NCBI GenBank assembly: GCA_014376805.1
Contig: JACMQU010000108.1
Location: 1-44,802, forward strand
Source of the DNA: Bacteroidia bacterium
GTDB taxonomy: Bacteria > Bacteroidota > Bacteroidia > UKL13-3
Reading direction: 5' to 3'
DNA length: 44,802 bases
The stretch's first letter is position 1; the number at the start of each line of letters is the position of its first letter. The translations under genes and the position numbers were made by a program. A model generated the notes under the pieces. That model was not told the origin of the DNA, did no database searches, and saw only the letters and a list, made by a program, of their open reading frames with translations. Positions 1-8,626 of the stretch are shown here, one piece after another.

Positions 1-869
1 ATACATCTGAACACTTAATTTATTATCTGGAAACAGCAAGACCAATTACCGATGAAGTTGAATTATATTTAACGGATCAAACCGGGAAAACAGTAAAGCA
101 GAAAAGTGGTGATAAAATTCCTTTTTTAAACAGAGTTCTTGATCATCGGAAAACGATTTTCAAGTTAAATTTAAACGCCGGAGATAAGGTTAACGCTTAT
201 ATGTCGTTAAAGAGTGATGGAGAGGTAATCAGCTTACCACTTGTACTGCGTTCGTCAGAGAATTTATTAAGAACTACTTATTTTGAGCAGTTGATTTTTG
301 GTGTATTCTATGGTATTTTAATTTTGGCTTTCATTACCTATTTGTTTTTCTTTATTGCCTTAGGTGATTGGGTGTTTTTTTATTATGGATGCTATGTAAT
401 TTTTATTGCCTTAATGCAGTTTTCTCTTGATGGTTATTTTTATCAGTATTTTGCTTCGTCTGGAGGTTGGTTTTCGCAAAGAGCGGTAATTATTTTTGCT
501 GCTATTTCCAGAATTTTTCTTGGTAAATATGGCGAAGTGTTTTTAAATATTAAAAAGTACATTGAAAAGATTTTTTATGCTTTTAGAATGGTTTATGGGT
601 TATTAGGATTATTACTTTTATCCTTACTTTTTACACCTTCTTTTTTAAAATTCACTTACCCTTTAGCAAACATATTTGGACTTGCCATACTGGCTTTAAT
701 TGTATTGTCGCTGGTATATTTTAATATAAAGAAATTACCAGGTGATAAATTTTTTGGGATTGGTATCTTCTTTCTTTTTTTAGGCTTTTTAAAGATTAAA
801 TATTTAGTGTTTAACAGTGTTTATAGTTGCTCCAGAAAATTCTACCGAAGTGCTATCACCGGCATATAA
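1..869 (+). CDS. 7TMR-DISM membrane sensor, 5' end outside window, C-terminally truncated
   Basis: The frame is open from base 3, so the protein starts before the window. The first ~75 visible residues look like the end of an extracellular 7TMR-DISM sensor domain, followed by hydrophobic segments typical of the 7TM domain, with the family-like FLNIKKY loop after segment three. Five complete membrane segments and part of a sixth can be seen. The frame then ends without the seventh helix or any output domain (kinase, cyclase or HTH), and its last 66 bases lie antisense to the end of the convergent gene. In this family the 7TM unit normally precedes a signalling output, so this copy looks truncated or decayed. 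It could instead be a short sensor that works through a partner. Family assignment is good; whether it is functional is uncertain. Confidence 0.6.
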   Translation, partial: TSEHLIYYLETARPITDEVELYLTDQTGKTVKQKSGDKIPFLNRVLDHRKTIFKLNLNAGDKVNAYMSLKSDGEVISLPLVLRSSENLLRTTYFEQLIFGVFYGILILAFITYLFFFIALGDWVFFYYGCYVIFIALMQFSLDGYFYQYFASSGGWFSQRAVIIFAAISRIFLGKYGEVFLNIKKYIEKIFYAFRMVYGLLGLLLLSLLFTPSFLKFTYPLANIFGLAILALIVLSLVYFNIKKLPGDKFFGIGIFFLFLGFLKIKYLVFNSVYSCSRKFYRSAITGI

Positions 870-1523
870 AAGCATCGTCCGGATCAGACATTTGCCTAAT
901 CTTAACTGCGACCAATCATTGATGAGAGCCTTTACATACTGTACCCTTAAGATTTTTGATCCGACAGCCTTATTAGTTACAGATAACGTAGATACTGATG
1001 AATCGCTCAGCGTAATATGGAGTGTGTCGAATTCAGTTAAGGCACTTTCCAGGTTTAATTCGGATTTACCTTTTAGGTTAATAGATATTTTTTTTTGTTT
1101 AAACCGGCCTAATAATATTTGGGTATTGTTACCATTTACAGTTAATAAATTAGGTGAAAAAATACGAATTAATTGCGATAAACTTTTATCTTCTTTTTTA
1201 ATTGAATAGGTGAGGTTGGCAGGAAACTGCAAGTAAAGTGTATCGTTTTGTACTTTAACTTTTATACTATCTTTTTTTAAATCCAACCATCTTTTATTTA
1301 TACGCACTGAACAGTTTTCATCTGGCTCATAAATAATCTGAGTTAAGTTACCACCTTCCATAATAATATGTTTAAATGGTTGTTCAGAAATTTTTCCAAA
1401 CATCCAGTAGCTATCATTTTTATCCATTTCATTGTATTCTTTATTAAGTGCAAGATTTGAGGCTATTAAACCCCCAACCAGCAACAATGAGATTCCGGCG
1501 AGTATTATATTACTTAGTTTCAT
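804..1523 (-). CDS. Membrane-anchored GIN/DUF2807-like protein
   Basis: A 239-residue protein with one N-terminal membrane helix (about residues 5-25) followed by an extracytoplasmic domain rich in short beta strands with regularly spaced Asn, Ser and Leu. This resembles the DUF2807 'GIN' beta-helix domains common in Bacteroidota, but the similarity is judged by eye and is weak. It is the last gene of a four-gene minus-strand operon, and its start overlaps the end of the GntR regulator gene by 14 bases, which suggests translational coupling. Proteins of this kind often accompany YtrA-type ABC modules. A role in sensing or buffering envelope stress is inference only. Confidence 0.6.
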   Translation of the reverse strand: MKLSNIILAGISLLLVGGLIASNLALNKEYNEMDKNDSYWMFGKISEQPFKHIIMEGGNLTQIIYEPDENCSVRINKRWLDLKKDSIKVKVQNDTLYLQFPANLTYSIKKEDKSLSQLIRIFSPNLLTVNGNNTQILLGRFKQKKISINLKGKSELNLESALTEFDTLHITLSDSSVSTLSVTNKAVGSKILRVQYVKALINDWSQLRLGKCLIRTMLLYAGDSTSVEFSGATINTVKH

Positions 1524-1902
1524 CTTTAGGGTTATTAAAGTTATCAGTTAAAAATTGGGTGTAATATATTTTTAGATCATCAATATTTATTTTAAGAAGA
1601 AACATATTGCGAAAGAATTGCGGCATTTCATTTTTAAAAAACTGTTCTCTTCTGAAAGCTAAAATTCTGGATTCTGAATCCTGTTCAATAAAATAACCTA
1701 TGCCTCTTTTATTAATTATAATGTTAAGTTGTTGCAGATAATCATATGCACGTTGAATTGTGTTTGGATTCACCTCCATAACAATAGCAAGGTCGCGTAT
1801 ACTTATTATTTTGTCGCCAGTTTTCCATTTTTTTAAAAGGATCTGTTCACAAATATATTCGGTTATCTGAATGTAAATAGCCTGCTTTTCTCTGAATTCC
1901 AT
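1510..1902 (-). CDS. GntR-family (YtrA subfamily) transcriptional repressor
   Basis: A 130-residue regulator. Residues ~10-75 form a GntR winged helix-turn-helix, with the characteristic segment IRDLAIVMEVNPNTIQRAYDYL. The remaining ~50 residues are a short helical tail, far smaller than the ligand domains of FadR or HutC types; this size defines the YtrA subfamily. YtrA regulators normally repress the ABC transporter operon they sit in and respond to cell-envelope-active compounds. The gene lies 10 bases downstream of the permease gene. A palindrome matching the YtrA operator half-sites lies directly upstream of the first gene of the operon (3555-3578), consistent with autoregulation. Confidence 0.88.
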   Translation of the reverse strand: MEFREKQAIYIQITEYICEQILLKKWKTGDKIISIRDLAIVMEVNPNTIQRAYDYLQQLNIIINKRGIGYFIEQDSESRILAFRREQFFKNEMPQFFRNMFLLKINIDDLKIYYTQFLTDNFNNPKDETK

Positions 1903-1912
1903 TTGTTGATTT

Positions 1913-2707
1913 TTAAAATTCTTTTTCTCTTAACTTAACAAAAGCTAACACATATAAAAGTGCGGGAAATATGTATTGAAACATAATGAGAACAATGCCT
2001 GAAGCTTGCGGAGGTAAATCGATACGACCTTTCTGATTAGCCAGTTCAATACTAACGCCGCTAAAAGGAAAAGCTGCCTCTAGCGAATCAAAAAATATAC
2101 CTGCAATTAAATAATTTAAACTATAAAAGCCGAAGAAAACAGCTACACAGATTAAGGCTACTTTTATAACACTTATTTTATTAAAGTAAAGTGAACCTGC
2201 AAGCATTGCCCCTGTTACGTTAAAGAAAAATATAAAAAAGATTTTTGCTTCTAATCCGGTATATTCAAGTATCCTGGCTTTATCATATAATTCTTTATAA
2301 TCTGCTTTATTTGGATCAAGCCCATGATGGTAAATTTGGATCATTGTAAGGTCCATTATGCGGAAGAAAAGTAAATACAAGGGAAGGTAAAGAACACAGA
2401 TAATAATTACTGCTGTTAGCCATTTTTCAAATGCTGACACTGGCAATGTTAAGAATGAAATGCCATTGGCTGTATTTGAAAAATTGCCCATAACCGCTGC
2501 TGCCAGAAAGAAACCACCAAGTACCAGACCAATAAAGAAGGAAATTATATTTGCACTCTGATAGTTGGAGATAGACCTAAAGCAGGTATAGATAATTAAT
2601 GAAAGTGCAAATACCAGAAATGATAATCCGAACATCTGTATTGGTTTTTCAAAAATTGTTTTTCTTAGAAGCTGTAGAAAACGTTTTAAATTAAATATCT
2701 CGTTCAT
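1913..2707 (-). CDS. ABC transporter permease (YtrA-operon type)
   Basis: A 264-residue membrane protein with about six hydrophobic segments and a larger polar loop around residues 120-150. There is no recognisable substrate motif. It is placed 10 bases after the ATPase gene and 10 bases before the GntR gene on the same strand, so it is most simply the membrane half of this ABC exporter. Similar permeases in Bacteroidota GntR-ABC operons are annotated only as hypothetical or ABC-2-like. The substrate is unknown; peptide or antibiotic export, or membrane stress relief, is possible by analogy with the Bacillus ytr operon. Confidence 0.7.
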   Translation of the reverse strand: MNEIFNLKRFLQLLRKTIFEKPIQMFGLSFLVFALSLIIYTCFRSISNYQSANIISFFIGLVLGGFFLAAAVMGNFSNTANGISFLTLPVSAFEKWLTAVIIICVLYLPLYLLFFRIMDLTMIQIYHHGLDPNKADYKELYDKARILEYTGLEAKIFFIFFFNVTGAMLAGSLYFNKISVIKVALICVAVFFGFYSLNYLIAGIFFDSLEAAFPFSGVSIELANQKGRIDLPPQASGIVLIMFQYIFPALLYVLAFVKLREKEF

Positions 2708-2717
2708 ATTAGTATAA

Positions 2718-3554
2718 TTAATGTTTAAAAATTGCTTTAACTAAAACGGGCTGTTGTGTTATTGTATTAAACAGATGTTCCAGATTTACTTTGGTATCCT
2801 CATCATTCGTATTTTCTGTTACAACTGTATATCCATTAAGTGATTCTTCAGAATAAAGAACCGGGTTTCGCTCATCCATTTTATGAATTGTTTTAAAACA
2901 TAGTTTCTTGCTGATTTCCGCCATTGAATTGTTTAATATTAACTCTCCGTTATCAACTACAATTACATGGTCAATTAAAGTTTCAAGATCTTTAACCTGA
3001 TGTGTAGAAATAATAATAATCCTTTCCTCACTTAATACAGAAGCTATCAATTTGCGAAACCAACTTTTTGAAGGAATATCCAATCCATTTGTGGGTTCAT
3101 CCAATACCAATAGTTTTGTATTGCATGCAAGTGCAAAAGCTATAATAAATTTTTTTTGCTGACCCAAAGAAAGATCAGAAAGCTTTCCATGGTCTTTAAT
3201 TTCAAGATCACGGAGATAAGCATAAAATAAATTTCTGTTGAACTCAGGATAAAATGGCGCAAATAAATTAAGATAGCCTATTACTGTTAAGGGTGAAACT
3301 TCTACTTCTTCAGGAATAAAATAAATGTTTTCTAAAAAGGAGGGCTCACGTTTTTGTGGAATAAAACCGTTTACCGTAATACTGCCTGAAGACGGAAAAA
3401 GTAAACCACTCATGTTCTTTAATAATGTGGATTTACCTGCACCGTTTTTCCCTAAGATTCCATATATTTTTCCCTTGCTTAACGTTAAATCAAGATTTTT
3501 ATATAACAATTTCTTAGCATGGTAACCAAAAGAAAGTTTGTTGATGATGATCAT
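2718..3554 (-). CDS. ABC transporter ATP-binding protein
   Basis: A 278-residue ABC ATPase. Walker A GKNGAGKST is at residues 35-43, the signature LSLGQ at 128-132, Walker B LLVLDEP at 148-154 and the switch histidine at 185 (STH). The ~80 residues after the nucleotide-binding core form an accessory C-terminal region, as in other ABC-2/drug-export ATPases. It is the first gene of the minus-strand operon ATPase-permease-GntR-GIN protein. The ATG directly abuts an AGTGTA/TACACT inverted repeat, and a TAAGTTTG -7 element lies 25 bases upstream. It presumably energises the neighbouring permease. Confidence 0.9.
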   Translation of the reverse strand: MIIINKLSFGYHAKKLLYKNLDLTLSKGKIYGILGKNGAGKSTLLKNMSGLLFPSSGSITVNGFIPQKREPSFLENIYFIPEEVEVSPLTVIGYLNLFAPFYPEFNRNLFYAYLRDLEIKDHGKLSDLSLGQQKKFIIAFALACNTKLLVLDEPTNGLDIPSKSWFRKLIASVLSEERIIIISTHQVKDLETLIDHVIVVDNGELILNNSMAEISKKLCFKTIHKMDERNPVLYSEESLNGYTVVTENTNDEDTKVNLEHLFNTITQQPVLVKAIFKH

Positions 3555-3578
3555 AGTGTATTAGTTAAATAGTACACT
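3555..3578 (-). promoter_or_regulatory. Putative YtrA-type operator (inverted repeat)
   Basis: AGTGTA (3555-3560) and TACACT (3573-3578) are perfect inverted half-sites separated by 12 bases; one further T/A pair extends the arms to 7 bp. These are the half-sites known for the Bacillus subtilis YtrA operator, where I recall a 13-base spacer. The site lies between the -7 element and the start codon of an operon that encodes a YtrA-type GntR regulator, so binding there would block transcription start. Confidence 0.7.
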
Positions 3579-3579
3579 A

Positions 3580-3587
3580 CAAACTTA
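3580..3587 (-). promoter_or_regulatory. Putative -7 element of the ABC operon
   Basis: Read on the minus strand this is TAAGTTTG, an exact match to the Bacteroidota TAnnTTTG element. It lies immediately upstream of the palindromic operator. No TTG -33 element is visible at the usual distance, so the promoter may be weak or need another input. Confidence 0.5.
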
Positions 3588-3789
3588 AATGTTATTTGGA
3601 ATATTATAATGAAACTATAATTTTTTTTGCATTTACTAAATTAACTTACTTACAATCAATTATTTAAAATTTTGAATGCGAAAAATGTTAATCAATGTTT
3701 ATAATTTATCGGAGTATACAATTATTAGTAAAGGTAGTTTAAGAGAAATTTAGAATTTGAGAAGTTTGAATATATTAGCAAATAAATCT

Positions 3790-5955
3790 ATGTTTAAAAA
3801 TTTTCTTTTCATTTTCGGTTTGATCCAACTCATACCTTCATTGCTGTTTTCTCAAACAAAAATAGTTAAAGAACAATTAAAAAATCCCGCTAAATATGGT
3901 GTTAAAGTAGCTTCAGGTTTTAATCATAAAATTGTATTTGAATATACCCCTTCGGCAGGTAAGCATGCACTTTTTTTAAAGAATGGGTTAAGAAGTTCTA
4001 CCTTCATTAATCGCGGAGATTGGCTCAAAATTAAAGACAGTGTATTTCCATATCAGGTTGATATTGTGTATTCGCGTTACCCCCTTAAGAATGGCGAATA
4101 TCATGAATTTTATAAGTTGCTTTTTAACAGGTTGATCAGTTTATTTGCTTTAGACCCATCTCTGAATGATAATGAGTTAACCTGGTTTACTATTCAGCAA
4201 TCGCATTGTGAAAATGATGATCAGGTAAACAGTTTGTTTCATGGTATAGTAATCTGGTATCGTACGCCAAAAGAAGAATTGGTTTTACATTTGCCTGATT
4301 CGGAGATGAATGATAAGGATGCCAAAAATGAAAATAAGAAAATAATTGAAAAGGAAAAGGAGCAGGGAGATTATGGAGATTTGGTTGAGAATATTGAGGC
4401 CATAAAAAATTCTGATGCCATTACGGATTCATTAAAAGATGTTTTGAAAAGTAAACCTGTAAGCGAGCAAAATAAAATCTTAAAAGAGCATTTCGGAAAA
4501 GTTATTCAAACAAAGTCGCTAATAAAATTAAACGAGAGAACGCCTGAAGAAATGAGTCTGTATAAGCGTCAGGTTGATTTGTTTTTAAAGAACAATCCTT
4601 TTGGAGACAGTGTTGTTTGGAAAGTATTTGACAGACATCCTGAATGGGTTGATGTAGCAGTAGTTACAGACTGGACAGGGAGTATGTATGGATACGGTGC
4701 ACAGGTTATTCACTGGCATTTGCAAAATTATAAAAAGTCGCCTATTCGTTTTCTTACACTTTTTAATGATGGTGACGGGAAAATGTCACATCAAAAAAAA
4801 ATTGGTGAAACAGGTGGAATTTACTCAGCAGAATCGTCGGATATACCACAAATAATTAATCTGTTTAATCTGGTTAAAATAAAGGGTGGTGGTGGAGACA
4901 GGCCCGAAAATGATATAGAGGCAATTCTTGAAACGCAAAAGCGTTTTCCCAATGCATCAGAACTTATTTTAATTGCTGATAATTATGCCTGTATAAGAGA
5001 TATCGAACTTGCCACACAAATTAAAAAGCCGTTACGCGTTGTTATTTGTGGGTATCAAAATGGTTTTGGGTTCAACCCGCATTTAGTTTACCTGGCAAGA
5101 ATAACCAACGGAGGTTTGTACACTTTAGAAGATGATATAGAAAACCTGAAAGTAGAAACAAGTTTAAAGGGAGAAATTAAATCGATAAAAGACAAACGCA
5201 TTGGGCTAAGCATGCTCAACTGCCAAAATATTTACACCTATGATGTAAAAGTGAAAAAAGAAGATATTCCGGTTTTTACAAATCTTGACATAGCCTTAAA
5301 GCAACCATTGAAAGTTGAAAAATTAAATCTTAAGGATCAAACATTTACTAAAGTACCATTAACTATTTTAAAGCTGGAAAATTTGTTTTATTTAAACCTG
5401 AGCAATAATGCGCTCACACAACTGCCGGGTTCTATAAAGAAACTTGATCATTTAACGGAGTTGGATATTTCATTGAACCAGATTAAAAAATTGCCTAAGC
5501 AATTAATGGAAAACAAATTCCTGGAATATTTGAATATGAGCAATAATCTGATAGAAATTATCAGTCCGTTTTTTGACCACTTTTTTTATATGAAAGTGCT
5601 CGATGTTTCGAATAATAAAGTAAGAGATTTAAACGGGTTGAACCAATTAAAAAATGTGATTACTTTGAACCTTGCTGCAAATGAAATTGAAATAATACCT
5701 AATAATATATCACAGTTAAAAAAGCTTAAAATACTTGATTTGTCTGCTAACCAGATTAAATTGTTGCCTAAGGCGTTTATCGGGTTAACTAAATTAGAGG
5801 AGCTTAACTTGGAGAATAATGAATTAACAGTACTTCCTAAATATTTATACCGGTTGCGAAAGCTTAAATCGCTTAACCTTTCCGGAAATCCTGTTTTAGA
5901 AGAGGAGCTTGAGAGGATAAGGCGGGAGTTGCCGGATGTGCAGCTTATATTTTAA
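3790..5955 (+). CDS. Secreted von Willebrand A domain plus leucine-rich-repeat protein
   Basis: Starting at ATG 3790 gives 721 residues with a clean signal peptide (MFKNFLFIFGLIQL... ending near FSQ). An in-frame TTG at 3757 would only add 11 residues in front of it. Residues ~20-180 match nothing I know; ~180-270 are charged and helical. A vWA-like fold begins near 285 with a MIDAS motif DWTGSM (294-299) and a later GGGGDRPE (about 366-373), both typical metal-site segments. The last ~210 residues hold eight or nine leucine-rich repeats with the LxxLxLSxNxL pattern. No T9SS sorting domain is present. It is probably a periplasmic or surface protein with two protein-binding modules; the partner is unknown. 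It stands alone and ends at a strong terminator. Confidence 0.8.
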   Translation: MFKNFLFIFGLIQLIPSLLFSQTKIVKEQLKNPAKYGVKVASGFNHKIVFEYTPSAGKHALFLKNGLRSSTFINRGDWLKIKDSVFPYQVDIVYSRYPLKNGEYHEFYKLLFNRLISLFALDPSLNDNELTWFTIQQSHCENDDQVNSLFHGIVIWYRTPKEELVLHLPDSEMNDKDAKNENKKIIEKEKEQGDYGDLVENIEAIKNSDAITDSLKDVLKSKPVSEQNKILKEHFGKVIQTKSLIKLNERTPEEMSLYKRQVDLFLKNNPFGDSVVWKVFDRHPEWVDVAVVTDWTGSMYGYGAQVIHWHLQNYKKSPIRFLTLFNDGDGKMSHQKKIGETGGIYSAESSDIPQIINLFNLVKIKGGGGDRPENDIEAILETQKRFPNASELILIADNYACIRDIELATQIKKPLRVVICGYQNGFGFNPHLVYLARITNGGLYTLEDDIENLKVETSLKGEIKSIKDKRIGLSMLNCQNIYTYDVKVKKEDIPVFTNLDIALKQPLKVEKLNLKDQTFTKVPLTILKLENLFYLNLSNNALTQLPGSIKKLDHLTELDISLNQIKKLPKQLMENKFLEYLNMSNNLIEIISPFFDHFFYMKVLDVSNNKVRDLNGLNQLKNVITLNLAANEIEIIPNNISQLKKLKILDLSANQIKLLPKAFIGLTKLEELNLENNELTVLPKYLYRLRKLKSLNLSGNPVLEEELERIRRELPDVQLIF

Positions 5956-5987
5956 TAAAGAAGCCACCCAAAGGTGGCTTCTTTATT
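5954..5987. terminator. Bidirectional intrinsic terminator
   Basis: A perfect 15-bp stem (5954-5968 with 5973-5987) closes a CAAA loop. The GC-rich core GCCACC/GGTGGC is flanked by A/T runs on both sides, so it can end transcription of the vWA-LRR gene and of the convergent pyrophosphatase gene. Confidence 0.9.
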
Positions 5988-6037
5988 AAAATATTTATCA
6001 TTTGATGGTGAGGCTTATTTTCAGCATCTTCATCACA

Positions 6038-8476
6038 TCAATTGGCTTTGGTAACATGTTCCTTTGCACATTTTTCACCGCATTGCTTCATGCATTCTTC
6101 CGTAGATTTACATCCATGATTACAAGTTGCCATGCAGTCACTATTTTTTATGTTATGACCTTTAAGCACATTCAGGCAATTTTGTTTTTGAGCAGGGGTA
6201 CATTTCATACTATCGCAATAGGCTTCACATTGTGTTTGTGACATACTCATATACTTGTCCATATCACAATTACCCATATCCATTTTATCACCATCGCAGC
6301 ATTCCATTTTCTGTCCATGCATTAATAACATGGCACGATCGGCTTTCATTCCACCTTCTACATGTATGTGTGGTGCAATAATTAAAGAAACGATTGACAT
6401 AAGCTTAATAAGAATGTTCATAGAAGGGCCGGAAGTATCTTTAAAAGGGTCGCCAACGGTATCTCCGGTAACTGAAGCTTTATGCGGTTCAGATTTTTTG
6501 TAGAACATTTCGCCGTTAATTAAAACACCTTTTTCAAAAGATTTTTTTGCATTATCCCAGGCACCACCGGCATTTGATTGAAACATTCCCATTAAAACAC
6601 CACTTACGGTAACCCCGGCTAATAAACCTCCTAAAACCTCTGGGCCAAAAGCAAAGCCAACAATAAGCGGAGTAATTAAAGCAATAGCTCCGGGAAGCAT
6701 CATTTCTCTGATAGATGCTTTTGTAGAAATGGCCACACATTTTTCATATTCTGGTTTCGCTTTGTATTCCATAATTCCTGGAATCTCTCTAAATTGTCTG
6801 CGAACTTCATTTACCATATCCATTGCTGCCCTGCCAACTGCTGCAATAGCCAGTGAAGAGAATATAAATGGGATCATTCCTCCCACAAATAAGCCAGCTA
6901 AAACATTAGCTTTATAAATATCTATTGAATCAATGCCTGCAATACCAACAAATGCTGCAAATAATGCCAGTGATGTTAACGCAGCAGAAGCAATTGCAAA
7001 TCCTTTTCCGGTTGCCGCTGTAGTATTACCAACTGCGTCTAAATTGTCTGTACGTCCACGCACTTCTTCCGGTAACTGGCTCATTTCGGCAATACCACCG
7101 GCATTATCAGCAATTGGCCCGAATGCATCAATAGCTAATTGCATGGCAGTTGTAGCCATCATTCCGGCTGCTGCAATAGCTACTCCATACAAACCTGCAA
7201 ATTCATAAGATCCGTAAATACCTGCTGCCAAAACCAGTGTAGGAGCAACTGTAGATTCCATACCAACAGACAGTCCACCAATAATATTAGTAGCATGGCC
7301 CGTTCCGGATTGTTTAACAATTGATAGTACAGGACGTTTACCCATTGCTGTGTAATATTCCGTAATAATACTCATTAAAGTTCCCACTACTAGTCCAAGT
7401 AAAATAGAATAATATACCTGCATATTAGTAAATTCTTCACCCCTGATAGAAAGATTATCCGGAAGCATCCACATTACCAAAAAATAAGAAACAATACCTG
7501 TAATAACAATAGAACTATAATTACCCATGTTTAAGGCAGCCTGCACATTTCCTTTTTCATCTTTAATTTTTACAAACAACATTCCGATGATAGAAAAAAT
7601 AATTCCTAAACCGGCAATCAGCATCGGCAGTAAAATAGGCGAAAGACCCCCAAAATTATCTCCAGAGGCATCAACTTCCTGGCCTAAAACCATGGTAGCT
7701 AAAATGGTTGCAACGTATGATCCGAATAAATCGGCACCCATACCAGCCACATCGCCCACGTTATCGCCCACATTATCTGCAATGGTAGCAGGGTTACGCA
7801 CATCATCTTCAGGAATACCTGCCTCAACTTTGCCTACTAAATCTGCACCAACATCGGCAGCTTTGGTATAAATTTCTCCTCCAACACGTGCAAATAAAGC
7901 AATTGATTCTGCACCAAGTGAAAATCCTGCCAAAACTTCGATGGCTTTTCTCATTTCCATTCCGGTGGCTAATGCGCCTTCAGGCACAAAATATTTATAT
8001 AAAACAATAAATAATCCGCCCAAACCCATTACAGCTAAACCTGCAACACCTAAACCCATTACCGATCCACCGGTAAAAGAAACTTTAAGTGCCTGAGCCA
8101 GACTTGTACGCGCCGCTTGTGTAGTGCGCACATTTGCTTTAGTAGCAACACTCATACCTATATAACCGGCTGTGGCAGAAAATACTGCGCCAATAATAAA
8201 CGAAATTGCAATAATCGGACTGCTATGTATTGGATGTTCTGGTGTTCCTTTTGCCATACCACTCCAGGCTAAGAGTATAGAAGCTATAACAACAAAATAA
8301 GAAAGCACTTTCCATTCTGCTTTAAGAAAGGCCATAGCACCATCGGCAATGTAGCCGGCCAGTTCCTGCATTTTTGCATCTCCGGCATCTTGTTTAATAA
8401 CCCATGCTCTTTTAACGGCCATTACCAAAAGGCCAACTACGCCCAGCGCAGGAATCAGGTAGATCAAGTTCGTCAT
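6038..8476 (-). CDS. hppA: Membrane-bound ion-translocating pyrophosphatase with Cys-rich tail
   Basis: An 812-residue, roughly 16-helix pyrophosphatase that couples PPi hydrolysis to H+ and/or Na+ export. The substrate-binding segments are present: [11 protein letters not shown] (208-218), the [12 protein letters not shown] block (234-245) and [10 protein letters not shown] (483-492). Ala487 and Gly490 in the last segment are the residues typical of K+-dependent enzymes; K+-independent ones have Lys and Thr. The conserved core ends near residue 710 with the last helix and IAPHIHV. Residues 711-812 are an extra tail with 13 Cys and many Met/Lys/His, containing CxxxC repeats. In known membrane PPases the C-terminus faces outside, so this tail would be periplasmic. 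H+ versus Na+ specificity cannot be settled by eye. The gene is monocistronic. Confidence 0.95.
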   Translation of the reverse strand: MTNLIYLIPALGVVGLLVMAVKRAWVIKQDAGDAKMQELAGYIADGAMAFLKAEWKVLSYFVVIASILLAWSGMAKGTPEHPIHSSPIIAISFIIGAVFSATAGYIGMSVATKANVRTTQAARTSLAQALKVSFTGGSVMGLGVAGLAVMGLGGLFIVLYKYFVPEGALATGMEMRKAIEVLAGFSLGAESIALFARVGGEIYTKAADVGADLVGKVEAGIPEDDVRNPATIADNVGDNVGDVAGMGADLFGSYVATILATMVLGQEVDASGDNFGGLSPILLPMLIAGLGIIFSIIGMLFVKIKDEKGNVQAALNMGNYSSIVITGIVSYFLVMWMLPDNLSIRGEEFTNMQVYYSILLGLVVGTLMSIITEYYTAMGKRPVLSIVKQSGTGHATNIIGGLSVGMESTVAPTLVLAAGIYGSYEFAGLYGVAIAAAGMMATTAMQLAIDAFGPIADNAGGIAEMSQLPEEVRGRTDNLDAVGNTTAATGKGFAIASAALTSLALFAAFVGIAGIDSIDIYKANVLAGLFVGGMIPFIFSSLAIAAVGRAAMDMVNEVRRQFREIPGIMEYKAKPEYEKCVAISTKASIREMMLPGAIALITPLIVGFAFGPEVLGGLLAGVTVSGVLMGMFQSNAGGAWDNAKKSFEKGVLINGEMFYKKSEPHKASVTGDTVGDPFKDTSGPSMNILIKLMSIVSLIIAPHIHVEGGMKADRAMLLMHGQKMECCDGDKMDMGNCDMDKYMSMSQTQCEAYCDSMKCTPAQKQNCLNVLKGHNIKNSDCMATCNHGCKSTEECMKQCGEKCAKEHVTKAN

Positions 8477-8514
8477 AATTTTTTCCTATAAATAGTATTT
8501 TCTCTTAAAGCCTG

Positions 8515-8522
8515 CAAAAATA
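8515..8522 (-). promoter_or_regulatory. Putative -7 element for the pyrophosphatase gene
   Basis: Reads TATTTTTG on the minus strand, matching TAnnTTTG, 38 bases before the ATG. No good -33 TTG is seen at the standard distance. Confidence 0.4.
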
Positions 8523-8626
8523 GGGTTTGCCATCAAATTATTGTAATAGATTTATAATTTGTACTAGAGGCTAATTATCAGTTTGTTAAAACTACTTACG
8601 TACTTGCTTTGGATATAAACAGGTAA

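Noticed and set aside
817-1209. Open frame of 130 codons on the plus strand opposite the GIN-like gene
   Set aside because: It is antisense to a gene that is packed in an operon and has a membrane anchor; the product shows no domain or signal and its start lies in the neighbour's tail.
6002-7871. Several plus-strand frames opposite the pyrophosphatase gene
   Set aside because: They are mirror frames of a strongly conserved gene, with low-complexity products and no start context.
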